Source: Icerya purchasi | Taxonomy: Eukaryota; Arthropoda; Insecta; Hemiptera; Monophlebidae | Length of the DNA: 64,000 bases | Assembly: GCA_039619475.1 (NCBI GenBank) | Contig: CM077116.1 | Location: 384,362,760-384,426,759, forward strand | Direction: 5' to 3' | Shown here: positions 25,650 through 35,560 of the stretch, piece after piece | Layout: every line of letters begins with the position of its first letter | Numbering within the stretch: the stretch's first letter is position 1 | The notes under the pieces: generated by a model | Database searches by the model: none | What the model was told of the DNA's origin: nothing | Seen by the model: the letters and a program-made list of their open reading frames with translations, nothing else | Made by a program: the position numbers and the translations under genes

Positions 25650-26147
25650 CCCGGACATTGTCCCGAATCCATTATCCCGAATAAACCTTTTCCTCGAATT
25701 CATTGCCCCGATTAACAACACATTACTTTATTATGCAAGTGTAATACTGTGATCACAATGATATGCAAGTACGTGTAGTCAGGTGCAGTGTCTATCTGTT
25801 TGTACTCGTTAATTCTTCTTTGCCAGAGCCTTTCTCTCCGGCAGTAGTTGACTTAGCACGCCTTCGGGTGCGCCTGCTAGCTCTGTCCTTAAGAACTTTG
25901 TCGGAGCTTGTTCAGGATGTTTCGACCGTACATAAACAAAGCCATCTACAAACAGTTTTACTCCAAAAATTTTCGCTGTGTCCGTGCACTTTTCCGAGCG
26001 CATGGCCAGCGGCTGCAACGGAGTGTATCAACTTCTATGATGTTCCATGGAAACGTGAATATAATTTAGCATTCGGGAACATACTGTTTCGGAGAATTAG
26101 TGTTCGGAGAATTGTCCTTTGGGAAAATCGATTCGGGAAAATGTCCG
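25650..26147. mobile_element. Mutator-like DNA transposon remnant
   Basis: The ends are inverted repeats built from short sub-repeats. The left end (from 25650) reads CCGGACATTGTCCCGAATCC and continues with TCCCGAAT- and CCCCGA-type units. The right end (26071-26147) is its complement, with TTCGGGA, TTCGGAG and ATTCGGGAAAATGTCCG units. Composite GGACATTTTCCCGAA-type termini are, to my knowledge, typical of some insect Mutator-like elements. The interior holds a minus-strand frame with a FLYWCH-like start, which fits that superfamily. No transposase core remains, so it is a deletion derivative. No clear 8-10 bp target duplication is visible. Confidence 0.55.
25809..26018 (-). pseudogene. Possible FLYWCH-domain fragment
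   Basis: The minus frame of 69 codons includes FGVKLFVDGFVYVRSK, which matches the opening of FLYWCH zinc-binding domains (a G-K-L-x-x-D-G-[FY]-x-Y-x-R pattern). FLYWCH domains often precede the transposase in Mutator-like elements. The later Trp-x-Cys and Cys/His ligands are not visible in this frame, so the domain is broken or frameshifted. Its position inside inverted termini supports the reading. Confidence 0.45.
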
Positions 26148-27120
26148 CGAATCATCTGCATCAACTCAAGCCGTCTGAAAATCGGCATAGGTTCAGAAAT
26201 AATTCATCCAATTTAAATAATCAGTAAGTTCTTAAAGAAAAGAACAGGTAAAAAAAGGGGTCGGCAATATGGATTTTTTTCTAAAAGACTGTCTTATCGC
26301 CATCAGTACGTTTATAAATATTTGCCCATTCCCCGATTAAAAAATGACCAGAGTCGCGTTTCAAATTTGTCGAAGTAGCCGCCAAACTGACACAATAAAC
26401 AATGTGACTTCACTGCAGCAATCTGTAAACTGCAACGAAGTCAAACGGCCCATATGACCCCCCGATTTTATGCTTCGACAATAGCAGTATGAAGAAAATT
26501 CGGTGTAAAATTACTTCAAACAATCTGGCCCGGTTAACTAGCAAACAGAAGCAATTTAAAAAGGTACTCGACTTGCGCAAATATGGCAAATTGAACTTAA
26601 TCAAATGAGACGATTGCAACGAACTAGACAGTCTGAAGGGAAGGGTACGAGAACAAGAAACCGGATTATTATTTAGAATTGATGTGTTTGGAAAAAGTTG
26701 TTAACTGTCTGAATGTAGTATTATAATTTGAACTGTTAGGTAGTCCCTCGGGGGGTACCATGTAGGTAATAAAACTGCTTCAGTACAAATCAAATTCTTT
26801 CTACCGACCGTAGGTATATTGAAATTTCTCTTCATAACACTACTGAAATTCTCGATAAATGAAAAAAAATACGAGGAAAAAGGGAAGTTATTTGCGAACA
26901 TTTGTCATTCTAGTACTTCAATTGTGTAACATTTCACCAACAATTTCGTACCTCGAAAATCGAAAATTCGACAATATCGCTCCTTTAAAGATAGCTAATT
27001 AAATAGAAACAAAAATGAATGATCTTCTGACGTAATTTCTTCCGGAGTACTCGAAGGATTTTCACGCAAAGCCATTGCATACCTAACGTATTGTATTTGC
27101 AACGTGCGTTTGAGATTAGA
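26148..27120. other. unassigned stretch
   Basis: Small frames on the minus strand (26410-26619, 26701-26901) show no recognisable domain. Nothing else seen. Confidence 0.45.
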
Positions 27121-27208
27121 GCATTGCCGTTGAGCTTTGTTCATCGTGAACCTTAACTTCACAATCTCCGACGCCCTGTCGAAGGTATGGGACTTACTTT
27201 ACTTTAAT
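27121..27208 (+). mobile_element. SINE fragment, copy 4 (5'-truncated)
   Basis: Contains the GTGAACCTTAACTTCACAAT segment, the GACGCCCTGTCGAAGG segment and the GGGACTTACTTTACTTTA end, in plus orientation. The head and 5' body are missing. Confidence 0.8.
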
Positions 27209-27564
27209 ATAGTTGAACAAGTGTTATCTGATCGTTAATATATAAAATATTGGAAAAATAAAGACGCTTCCAGATTTCACAGATCATCAATAATTTTGTT
27301 TTATAAATCTAATTTTCGACCATAGGTCTCAAATCCGTAGGTGTACATCTATAATTGCGAAAGCTTATATATTGATCGTTGAAATACTTTTAACTTTTGA
27401 GCTAATATATTCATGCAGAGTAATGCATTTTACTCTCCCTACCCACATCAAAAACTAAACTATTCGCTACTTATATTTCCTTCACATTTCTGTCGTATTC
27501 TAGCTTGTATTATTCTGAGTGGTACTTTTTAATTTTATGAGTTCTTATTCATTGCAAAATGTTG
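27209..27564. other. unassigned gap
   Basis: AT-rich DNA between a SINE and a LINE fragment. Nothing recognised. Confidence 0.5.
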
Positions 27565-27943
27565 ATCTGCTGGTCCCGGGAAACATAGCTAAATTCGCCA
27601 CTAGTTATTTTTTGGCTATCTTTCCTGTCTCATATATTTTATTGAACAATTAGATCGATGTCTTAATCTATCCGTCACCAAAGAGTTTTATCATCTCTGC
27701 TACTCCATTATCCGATCCTGGTGTTTTCACGTGTCTTGTTACTTTAACTACTTTATCTTCTAATACCTGAAGAAGATTCCCATCATTCATTCTGTTCTTC
27801 AGCGCTTGAACCATCTCTGCTTCTCCATATTCCGAACTACTGTAATCTTTCCATGCTTTTCTAATCTCTCCACTTTCCATTACTGGTTGATCTGCATTAT
27901 TTTTTAACATCATCGGTTCTCTTTGTCTGTTGAACACCAGCAA
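27565..27943 (-). pseudogene. Non-LTR retrotransposon, N-terminal part of reverse transcriptase
   Basis: The minus frame at 27668-27943 reads EIRKAWKDYSSSEYGEAE, then LEDKVVKVTRHVKTPGSDNG and VAEMIKLFGDG. This matches the linker and first polymerase block (KAPGSDGI-x-AEMIK) of RTE-like elements. After the stop, a second frame continues with LFNKIYETGKIAKK and then a broken W-L block, which is the expected next motif, down to about 27565. It is a short internal fragment without catalytic residues. It lies downstream of a C-terminal fragment on the same strand, so the two are not one element in normal order. Confidence 0.65.
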
Positions 27944-27965
27944 CTTCTCCTACTATAATATAATG

Positions 27966-27984
27966 TATATATATATATATATAT
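27966..27984. repeat. (TA)n microsatellite
   Basis: TA run between two LINE fragments, near the 3' end of the zinc-finger LINE. Confidence 0.85.
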
Positions 27985-28663
27985 TATTATTATTCTATTA
28001 TTCTATCTCCCTCGTTGCCGAGTATGAGTGCTGCTTTACTGCTATTGATGTTTGTGTCGAAGATGGGACACTAAGCCAATACGATGACTTGCCCGGAAGC
28101 CACATATATATATGACAGACTGTCTGATGTTGGCCACTTGTGGACGCTCCATGATTAATTGACGTTGCTTTTTTCTTCTTGTTTTTACGTGCCATTGCTA
28201 GCTCCTGTATTATATTCTCCGCAATGGATCTCCATTCGTTCCTGTTTTGTGCAATTATTTCCCACTCAGTTTTCCTTGGGTTTATTTTCATAGTTTTTAA
28301 ATCGTTTGCCAGTACATCCTTATAGCGCAACTTAGGTCTACCAACTTGTTGCTTTCCAGCTTCTAACACGCCATATAGCACTTTCTTTGGTATGCGGTCA
28401 TCTTTCATTAGTATTACATGTCCAACCCATCTCAGGCGCCTTACAGCCAGGATTTGTTCAATAGACTGAACTGTTGCTAGGTTTAGCACCTTTTCATTTG
28501 AGACATAGTGTTTCCAGCTTATTTTCAGTATTCTTCTTATTACACTTTGATGGAAGACCTCCAACTTTTTGATGTATCTTTTCATGATCGGCCATGTTTC
28601 GCTTCCATATAATAATGTTGGCAGTATTATAGCTTTGTATACTGCAACCTTGGTTGTTGTACT
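27985..28663 (-). mobile_element. Zinc-finger LINE (GAT-tail family), copy 1
   Basis: 5'-truncated non-LTR element. The 3' end on the minus strand has the stem-loop CTCGGCAACGAG and then an AT-rich (AATA)-type tail that corresponds to the clean (GAT)n tail of the copy at 52491. The truncation point is a large microsatellite at about 28665. Confidence 0.75.
28042..28663 (-). pseudogene. LINE ORF2 C-terminus ending in a C2H2 zinc finger, frameshifted
   Basis: The minus frame covers the end of the reverse transcriptase: AVYKAIILPTLLYGSETW at about 28609-28660, then VSNEKVLNLA, RRLRWVGHVILMKDDRIP, VGRPKLRYKDVL and NEWRSIAENI. These are all standard landmarks of a widespread endonuclease/reverse-transcriptase lineage. 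Near 28112, ATATATAT in the finger shifts the frame. In the next frame the finger continues as CGFRASHRIGLVSHLRHKH and stops at TAG (28042-28044). The apparent open frame instead runs on to 27998. Outside that slip about 180 codons are stop-free, so the copy is fairly young. Confidence 0.75.
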
Positions 28664-28666
28664 TAA

Positions 28667-28669
28667 GTA

Positions 28670-28745
<76 letters not shown>

Positions 28746-28762
28746 TGTATGTATGTATGTAT
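28667..28762. repeat. Compound (TA)n / (TATG)n microsatellite
   Basis: TA runs with TATG interruptions, followed by about 12 TATG/ATGT units. It sits exactly at the 5' truncation of the zinc-finger LINE and adds spurious Tyr/Ile/His repeats to the apparent open frame there. Confidence 0.95.
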
Positions 28763-29665
28763 ATACGTAGAGGTGCTTCCCTTAGGAGTTTTCTGAATAT
28801 ACGCACATATTTTCAATGGAACCTATACTGAACTTCAACGTTTCTTATTTTTAGATTATAATAAAAATTATCTTTCGACAAACGATTATTTCACAGATCC
28901 TCAATTTATATTCTATTAATGCAGTAGTATAATATTTAATGGATTTTCTAAGTATTTATAATGGTGACATAAGAAAGTGGTGGTCTGTTGCTTCCTAAAT
29001 GAATACGATCGTTTTAGATTTATTTTTATTTAGTCAACTTGGTATCGTAAAGTAAACCTGTGCAATTTAAAACTTCGCTTGTTCTTTTTTAAAAGTTAAA
29101 AGAAGCAGATTACTTTTTTTTTTTATCGTTCTTTTGTCTCTAAGGAACTAATGTTCGCGAAAATATTTTGAAACGCATTCGCCGCGAATGTTAAGGATTC
29201 CCTTATTATATAATTTAAAATTAAAAGGAGTATCGAATTTGTGAATACTGCCTTTTTTTTTTCTAATTTGCCGATTCAGTATTGTAACTCGCAATTTTCG
29301 GTCAAAGCTAAAACCGAAATTTTATGTTTTTAGTTTTTTAGTCTAAACCAAAATTTCGTACGAAGTTTAAAAAAATATCCTGAACTTTACTCAAGGCTAA
29401 ATCCCAAAATTTTCTGAAAAGCGTCGATCGAAAATATCGTTGATAGATTTATCCCATTACTACCCCTCTAGGACACCAACTAGCTATGAAAAAGCAACAT
29501 TTATAAACTCTAAAATAAATTTATACAAATACGAACGTCCGGATTCGCTGCAAAATGCGCATAACTTAATTATTATTAGTAGCTGTGGCAGTACGAATAA
29601 TTCGCGCATTATTATACAATCCGAAATCATGTTCGTCATTATAAGAATTTATTTAAATGAAAAAA

Positions 29666-29666
<1 letters not shown>
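28763..29666. other. unassigned stretch
   Basis: AT-rich, no recognised domain. A frame at 29440-29727 is open but ends in translated TA repeat. Confidence 0.45.
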
Positions 29667-29717
<51 letters not shown>

Positions 29718-29932
29718 TACAACGTAATTCTTAGATACCTCCCATTAGAAAAAAAATGTCCCAAAAAATGTCCCAATTTTATGTAACGTTTGTTATATTT
29801 TATAGGATTTTTGTGATTATGTTATTATATTCATATGAACCGATTTAGAATTACGTTGTAAGAAGAAAAAGAGACAGAAATGTAAGCAAGAGGGGTCAAA
29901 AGGCACAGCCTCTTGCGAGGCCAAAATGTTCG

Positions 29933-29966
<34 letters not shown>
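29667..29966 (+). repeat. Dispersed repeat R3, copy 1, bounded by (TA)n on both sides
   Basis: The body (29713-29936) starts TTAATTACAACGTAATTCTTAG and later has CCCATTAGA, CCCAATTTTATGTAACG, TTTTTGTGATTATGTTATTA and AGAAATGTAAGCAAGAGG segments before GCGAGGCCAAAATG. It is flanked by TA runs (29667-29712, 29939-29966). The same landmarks in the same order, also between TA runs, occur at 52161-52489. No coding capacity is recognised. Confidence 0.75.
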
Positions 29967-29970
<4 letters not shown>

Positions 29971-30124
29971 TATATTAAACTGAAGGGCTTCGCCTCCGAA
30001 CCGCTTCACTCATCAACATTTTATACGGTTATTTTTCAATTGTCAGCTGGCGTCGTTAAAATGCGAACGAAACGAACAGGGATTTTCAAATACTATTTGA
30101 GCGTTCTTTAAATATTACGGGCTT

Positions 30125-30725
30125 GGCTCGGGTTGTTGCCTCTTCTCACTTCTTTTTTAAAAAAGTCCCATAGTCTAATCTTCTTCCGCTGTGCAAAGGT
30201 TTTCATCTTAGGTTTTTTTCGGATATGTACGTTTCCTCTTTCTCTAACAATTGTTCTTTTTATCTGTCTATTCAACCTAGTCTTCCTGTTAATCCGTGCT
30301 TCTCTTTGTTTCCTTCACTTTGTCGTTCTGTTGTTGTCTCCGTTATTCGTTTGCACTCTTAAGCCATACTTTATTATCTTCCTCCCGTTTTCCTTTTTTC
30401 GTTGGTTGTCTCTCCATACTGTCCTTTCCACTCAGACGAAAAGCGTGTTTGTGATGCTGATTATATGTTTATTAAGTATTCATCTCTTTCTGCTGAGTGC
30501 TCTGCTTTCTACTCGAGTTTGCTGCGACTTGGTCTTCCTACTCCATATTGCGCCTCTTATATCCTGTCGTTTCCTTCTCCGCACGTTGTTCCTATTATTT
30601 ATTCCTTCCTCCCTAACAATATCCGACCATATCAAGATATAATTGACTCTCTTTTCTTTTCTAATTGTTTCTGGGTAATCCGGTTGACAAGCCTAACCAA
30701 AAAAAAAAAAAAAGAAAAAAAAAAG
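30125..30725 (+). mobile_element. LINE-A 3' fragment inside R1
   Basis: Two overlapping frames (30133-30642, 30402-30746) carry pieces of the LINE-A terminal region. The second reads a PYCPFHSDEKRVCDADYMF segment, then SSLSAE, then GLPTPYCASYILSFPSPHVV. That is the 'PYCASYILSFPSP' subfamily also seen at 34.1 and 46.5 kb. The C-terminal SDHIKI is in the other frame, so there is a frameshift near the end. The 3' UTR has TTGTTTCTGGGTAATCCGG, then GTTGACAAGCC, and an A tail from 30699. Confidence 0.75.
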
Positions 30726-30947
30726 TATTTCGTGCTATCTTATTGAAATAATTTTTAAATTTCTAAATAATAAATAGAAAACAAAAAAGTGAAAACATCA
30801 AATAGCTGACGAAACTTTTTTTATTTTAAAAAACTTTGACCACTTCGGTGGTAATTTTATAGAAAATGTAGATGTCCCAGAAAATTACGAAGAAATAATA
30901 TCGAGGGGAAATATATCAGCTAGAGTAGGGACGGATAGAAAAGGGAC

Positions 30948-31480
30948 CTTCTTCTTCTTCTCGTGCCACCCGATTCGGGGGTATTGCTTAATCATCATGT
31001 ACGGATTGGATTATCTGCTGGAATTGATTTCGATCTTTTGCTATTCTGACTAGATCTTCTGTTTTCTTAATTCCGGTCCATTTTTTTTGTATTATCTATC
31101 CAAGCGGTCTTTCTTCTTCCCGGATTTCTTCTTCCTTCTATCATGCCCATTATTATTGTCTGTAGTAATTTGTATTTTTCACCTCTCATGAAGTGTCCAA
31201 AAAATTTTATCTTCCTTCTTTTTACTATAGTCATTAATATTCGATCAGTTCCTATTAGTTCCAGTACTTTCTCATTTTTTAACTTTTTGGTCCGCGGTAT
31301 TTTCCACATTCTTCTGTAGCACCACATTTCAAGTGATGATATACGCTTCCTCATATTTTCCTTTATGGTCCATGTCTCGCTTCCATACAGTAGCACTGAC
31401 CATACGTAACATTGCAATATCTTGTTCTTGATCCTTAGGCTTAATTTCCTATCGCAAAGGGTGTTTTTTTAATTTCATAA
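30948..31480 (-). mobile_element. AAG-tailed RTE-like element, 3' fragment
   Basis: Minus-strand 3' end of an RTE-like LINE: coding remnant, then a stem-loop with CCCGAATCGGG, then GGCACGAG and an (AAG/GAA)n tail (30948-30960 as TTC on the plus strand). The same terminal sequence occurs at 46683-46731. R1 sequence on both sides shows it inserted into that repeat. Confidence 0.75.
30995..31450 (-). pseudogene. RTE-like ORF2 C-terminus, frameshifted
   Basis: Minus-strand reading from about 31450: LCDRKLSLRIKNKILQCYVW, then SVLLYGSETWTI, MWCYRRMWKIP, KNEKVLELIG, KFFGHFMRGEKY, then GRRKTAWID. These are the standard post-polymerase motifs of these elements. The main frame stops at 31067 beside an A-rich run. 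In another frame the expected end continues as KTEDLVRIAKDRNQFQQIIQ to near 30995. 5'-truncated, with a frameshift near 31085. Confidence 0.8.
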
Positions 31481-31660
31481 TACCATTCGAAAATAGAAAA
31501 AATGAAGTAAAACATGCGATCCGCTCCCACCATTTTATCATTTATTATTCGGATATAAACCAGTTGCAAAATGTACAAAGTGTAGAGCTGGATTAAGCAT
31601 AAACATCGATTAACTAAAAAGGCGGCTGAGGAATTATAAAAATAAACGTTAAAATTACTG

Positions 31661-33479
31661 CGAATACAACTCTCTATATTTCGCGACCGAATTACATACC
31701 GTAAATAAGAAATTAGGAAAAAAGTGAACCGAAGAAGGATTAGCATGAATGAAATACCGGCCCTCGAAGTACACATTCTTAAGGAATTCCATAGCAATAA
31801 ATTTTAAAAAAGTACAATTACGGATATTTCGGTTCTGCACGCACTTACCTTTCGATGATCTGTACTGTAACGGAAAAAATTGAAGAAAAAATCAAAATTC
31901 ATCGGAAACATTCATACTAATATGATTAGCCAAAACGGCCTTTTATGAATATTCCTGTTAGCAGTATAGATAAAGAATAAATAGCCACGAAAATTAAAAA
32001 CCTATTATTTGTATCAGCCGGTGTAATCCTTTTTTTTTTGTTTTTTTATATTTTGTTTTTTTGAAACGCGTCTACTAAGAACCACTTTTGGAAGTTTTAA
32101 TGTTCGACAGCAGGATATTATACTCGGATGAAGCACAATTATAACCAATACTACGGTAGCTGACTGTAGATGTAGGCTTCTATACAAATCAAATGCATCT
32201 AACGTAAAAATTCGGATACAGAGAAAAAAAAACTTCCGTACACACTCACACACATGTACATTATTTATATTTTTATCAAAAAATTACTTTTGTAATGTAA
32301 TGCACGAGTTTTGTTACATTACTTGCCCACATTGATGATAATAATGTGTTTATCGGGATAATCGGCCTATTAGCAACCCTAGAATATAAACTGGTTTCTT
32401 CAGATGGACAAATTATTATCGACAGATAACGAGGAATACTCCTTCGTACGCGTGTTTCGTTGTGTATTCGCGAATTCAATTGACAGCTTATAATTAATAT
32501 TTTTATCCGTTTATCCACGCCCACATAATTCTTTATACAGTATGTGACTTCTCAGTACGGCCGATTTCGTCAGTATTTCCAACACTTCTTTCGAGACGTA
32601 ACAATTATTTTACGTATGTGCGCACTGTGTTATTACGAATTTCACCTCATTTAACCCAGATTTCGCCTTTTCGATGGTGTATAATTACGCAACTGGCAAA
32701 TCCGTACACTTGCGTCGGGAGGAGATTATGTAAAAAACGTCGGAAAAGAGTTACTCCGTTAATTCGTGGCGCCATACAAAGCGCGCATTTCCAGAAATGC
32801 GGGTCTTGCAGTTATTCAAAGATTAAGCAGACAGTTAAATGTGAAGTGAGCGACATGTCACTTATCGTCAGCCGGTATCTGGACAATCATTGCTCAGAAC
32901 ATACATCTAGGTCGTTTCTCATTTTAACAATTTCTCCTTACACTATCAGCCATGTTCGACATCATTCGCAGATTTTACTTCCGCTTCGCTCTTTCTTCGT
33001 TAGCATTCGGTGCATTTACTAATAGTTCGTTGTCTGAGCCTTTTGTTTGTTTTTTTTTAAATTTGCTCAATCCGTATACCGGCTGCGATGGAGAACTATT
33101 TCAGAACCTTGCTCTACGCTAAAGAATGTAAATGAAAAGAAAATTACTGAAAGAATTCGTTCGCAAAAACCTTTTTTTAGGGTGCTACGTGGTCAGCGGA
33201 AGGTACTTATTACAAAAAATTGTAACTGACCGAAATGAAGCGGAAAGTGGATCATTTTCCGGGATAACTCTGTTTACGTATAATCGGAAAATAAATTTCG
33301 AAATTTAAACAGGAAACCGAATGCCAGTTTATTTAAATAGACGAAGAAATTTCAAATTTTGGTTGCGGATTCAAAGTTTTACGTTTTTCATAGTCTAAGC
33401 TCATTATGCTGAACAGCGTAAGCACATCTACCAGTGGCGCATGTGGAAATTTAACAATCGAATGGGATTGTGCTCACAA
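31661..33479. other. unassigned stretch
   Basis: Frames on both strands (for example 32618-33022, 134 codons, plus) have no recognised domain. No repeat signal noticed. Confidence 0.4.
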
Positions 33480-33830
33480 AAAACCTTCTTCAACCCGCTG
33501 TTCGGTGTTTTTACTCCCAGTTTTTTTCTTTTCCTATTGCTAAATCTTCATTTTATCGGGGATTTATTTTAATCATAGTTCACCACGTCGTAGCCACAGT
33601 TTTCTTCTCTCGCGGAGGATCTCCATATTTTCCACTCTCCTAGTGACGTATTTGAGTGTGTTCTACTTTGTCTAACTATCAACTCCTTCAATATTCCCAC
33701 TCCGTTTACAATGCTGCTTTCATTTTCTCATTTCTAATATTATCGTCGGACTATTAATTCCTTCATTACCTCCGTGTGAAGCGGAATGTAGGGGTTTTTG
33801 CAATCTAGTCCGCAGAGAAAAAAGCAACGA
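33480..33830 (+). mobile_element. Old LINE-A 3' remnant
   Basis: Plus-strand frames show a degenerate terminal domain (a SPSDVFEC stretch in the position of HILFEC, then NIPTPFT or, in another frame, SVYNAAFIFSF) and an A-rich end near 33815. Much more diverged than the other copies, so the assignment is tentative. Confidence 0.4.
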
Positions 33831-34013
33831 AAAGATTTTAAATTTTTTTCTTTTTGGCATTCGTACCGGCGACTTTTATATCACAATTCTTCCTTCGATC
33901 TTTTAAGATCACTGTGAAGAAACGTATTTTGGTAGTTGCCTTTTTTTTTAGAAAAAAAAACGAAAATATTTCGATTAAATACATTGCGCAATTTATAAAT
34001 ACTTTTTGTAATT

Positions 34014-34450
34014 TTTTTTTTCCGTTTTTTTTTTTTTTTTTTTTTTTTTTTGGGCTCGTCAACCAAGGACCTTTACTCAGAAACAAAAGGTAAGGAAAGA
34101 AGTCGGTTATATTTTGATCCGATCAGAAATTTTAACTAAAAAGAAACAAATAGCAGGAATAATTAGTGGGGAAGGAAAGGACAGGATATAGGAAGCACAA
34201 TAAGGGGTAGGAAGTCCAAGCTTAAGCAAATAAGAATACAAGGCAGAACGCTCCACAGAAAAAGATAAACACTGTGGAAAAACACATGATCGGCGTCGCA
34301 AATAACTGCATCATCCGGATGGAGAGGACAGTGTGGAGAAGAAATCAAGCAGAAACGAAATTATGGAGGAAGGCAGCAAAGAATGACCAAAGCACATGCG
34401 AACAATGGGAACAACGTCTGAGTTCTAAGGATCATTCCGAAATTCTCTCC
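34014..34450 (-). mobile_element. LINE-A 3' fragment, minus strand
   Basis: On the minus strand: ILCCLPP and SSPHCPLHPDDAVICDADHVF, then after a frameshift CLSFSVERSALYSYLLKLGL, then PTPYCASYILSFPSP and SDRIKI with stop at 34107-34109. The 3' UTR has AAAGGTCCTTGGTTGACGAG, then CCC and an A tail (plus-strand T run at about 34014-34051). Same subfamily as the copies at 30.1 and 46.47 kb. Confidence 0.8.
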
Positions 34451-34746
34451 AGATTTATTTACGCTTCTCCCATATCCGCAAATCTGATTTTTTTTTTAAT
34501 ATGGACTACTCATAAAAAAAAAATAAAAAGGAACTAATCTAAATCCATTTTACATAATATATAATATATATATCAGGAATGACACACTTATATTTCTGTC
34601 CTGTCGCGCCAAACCTTATCCAATTCTCATTTTTTACATTGTACCTTCATCTTATTTGTTTCTTTTACGTCCGCTTAAAATTTGTTTTAATCGTTATCTT
34701 ATCAACTGAATATCGCAGGTATTGTCTTTTACTTTTTTCCTACTTT

Positions 34747-34793
<47 letters not shown>

Positions 34794-35324
34794 GTTTCTC
34801 TGTATTTCGGTGCTTTCTCACTTTAAACACTTCGACTGTTTTTTTTATTTTTTTTTTCTCTCACCGATGAAATAATTTTCTTTCCTCTTTACTGTTTTTA
34901 ACTTTTACTCTTTGGCTAACTTGTTCTTTGATTACGTCTAAAACTGGCACTAGCCTTTAATCATTGCAGAATATTTCAAATCTGCCTCCCTGCTTTCTCG
35001 ATCAGCTCAATTCTTTCTATCCGATTTTTCTTTTATCCCATTCGACCTTGTACAGTTTCAATTAAAACAAACGGTTCAGCATTCCATTTTCAAATTTTCA
35101 CTGCCGGCGGCTCCGTCGTCTCCATGGGTGTCATCCCTAATGTCGATCATTTTTTCGTTTTTTTTTTTTCTTACTTCTCCGATTTTCTCTTTCCCCGCTT
35201 CTATTCTTCCGTGTGCTCTCACTGTTATTACCGTTTTAATCGTTTTCTTTATTTTCAATTAACTTTTATAAATTTTTTGATTTAGAAATGTGCGCAATTA
35301 TTTCTCTATAAGGCAAATTTTTTT
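34451..35324. other. unassigned, T-rich, with a (TA)n run
   Basis: Contains a TA microsatellite at about 34751-34788 and a smaller TA-rich run at about 34553-34571. A minus frame at 35076-35258 is Lys/Glu/Arg-rich without a recognised domain. Confidence 0.4.
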
Positions 35325-35560
35325 TTAATGTTTGACGATTTCTCGACACGTAAATTATTGGACGCCGTTATAACTGTCGCCCGACATTGCCAAGGCGTGA
35401 GTGAAGCGAACATTTTCGATTTACAGTTCTATCTGTGATTAATATCGAAGTAATTCCCCAAATTTTTAAATGAAAAATTGGAAAAAATTGAAACTATTAG
35501 CAATTTTTTTCTATTTAGAGAAAGAAAATTATAGAATAGAACTAAATAAAGGCGGTCACT
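35325..35560 (+). repeat. Dispersed repeat R1, copy 3 (partial, diverged)
   Basis: AACTGTCGCCCGACATTGCC, then AAGGCGTGAGTGAAGCGAAC, aligns with ACTGTCGGCTGACGTCGCTA, then GCACGAACGAAGAGCGAAC, of copy 1. Upstream TTTGACGATT and AAATTATT blocks also match. The downstream half of R1 is not recognisable. Confidence 0.5.

Larger units (their letters stand above)
30030..31660 (+). repeat. Dispersed repeat R1, copy 2, split by two LINE insertions
   Basis: R1 sequence appears in three pieces: about 30030-30120 (GTCAGCTGGCGTCGTTAAAA), 30726-30947 (GATGTCCCAGAAAATTACGA) and from about 31480 (ACCATTCGAAAATAGAAAA, matching copy 1 near 6086). The gaps hold a plus-strand LINE-A 3' end and a minus-strand AAG-tailed element. 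Confidence 0.6.

Noticed and set aside
28700..28762. TATG array as a CRISPR-like or functional tandem array
   Set aside because: It is an ordinary tetranucleotide microsatellite with no spacers.
27998..28816. Single 272-codon protein on the minus strand
   Set aside because: Its N-terminus is translated microsatellite and its C-terminus is out of frame after a TA slip; only the middle is genuine LINE sequence.
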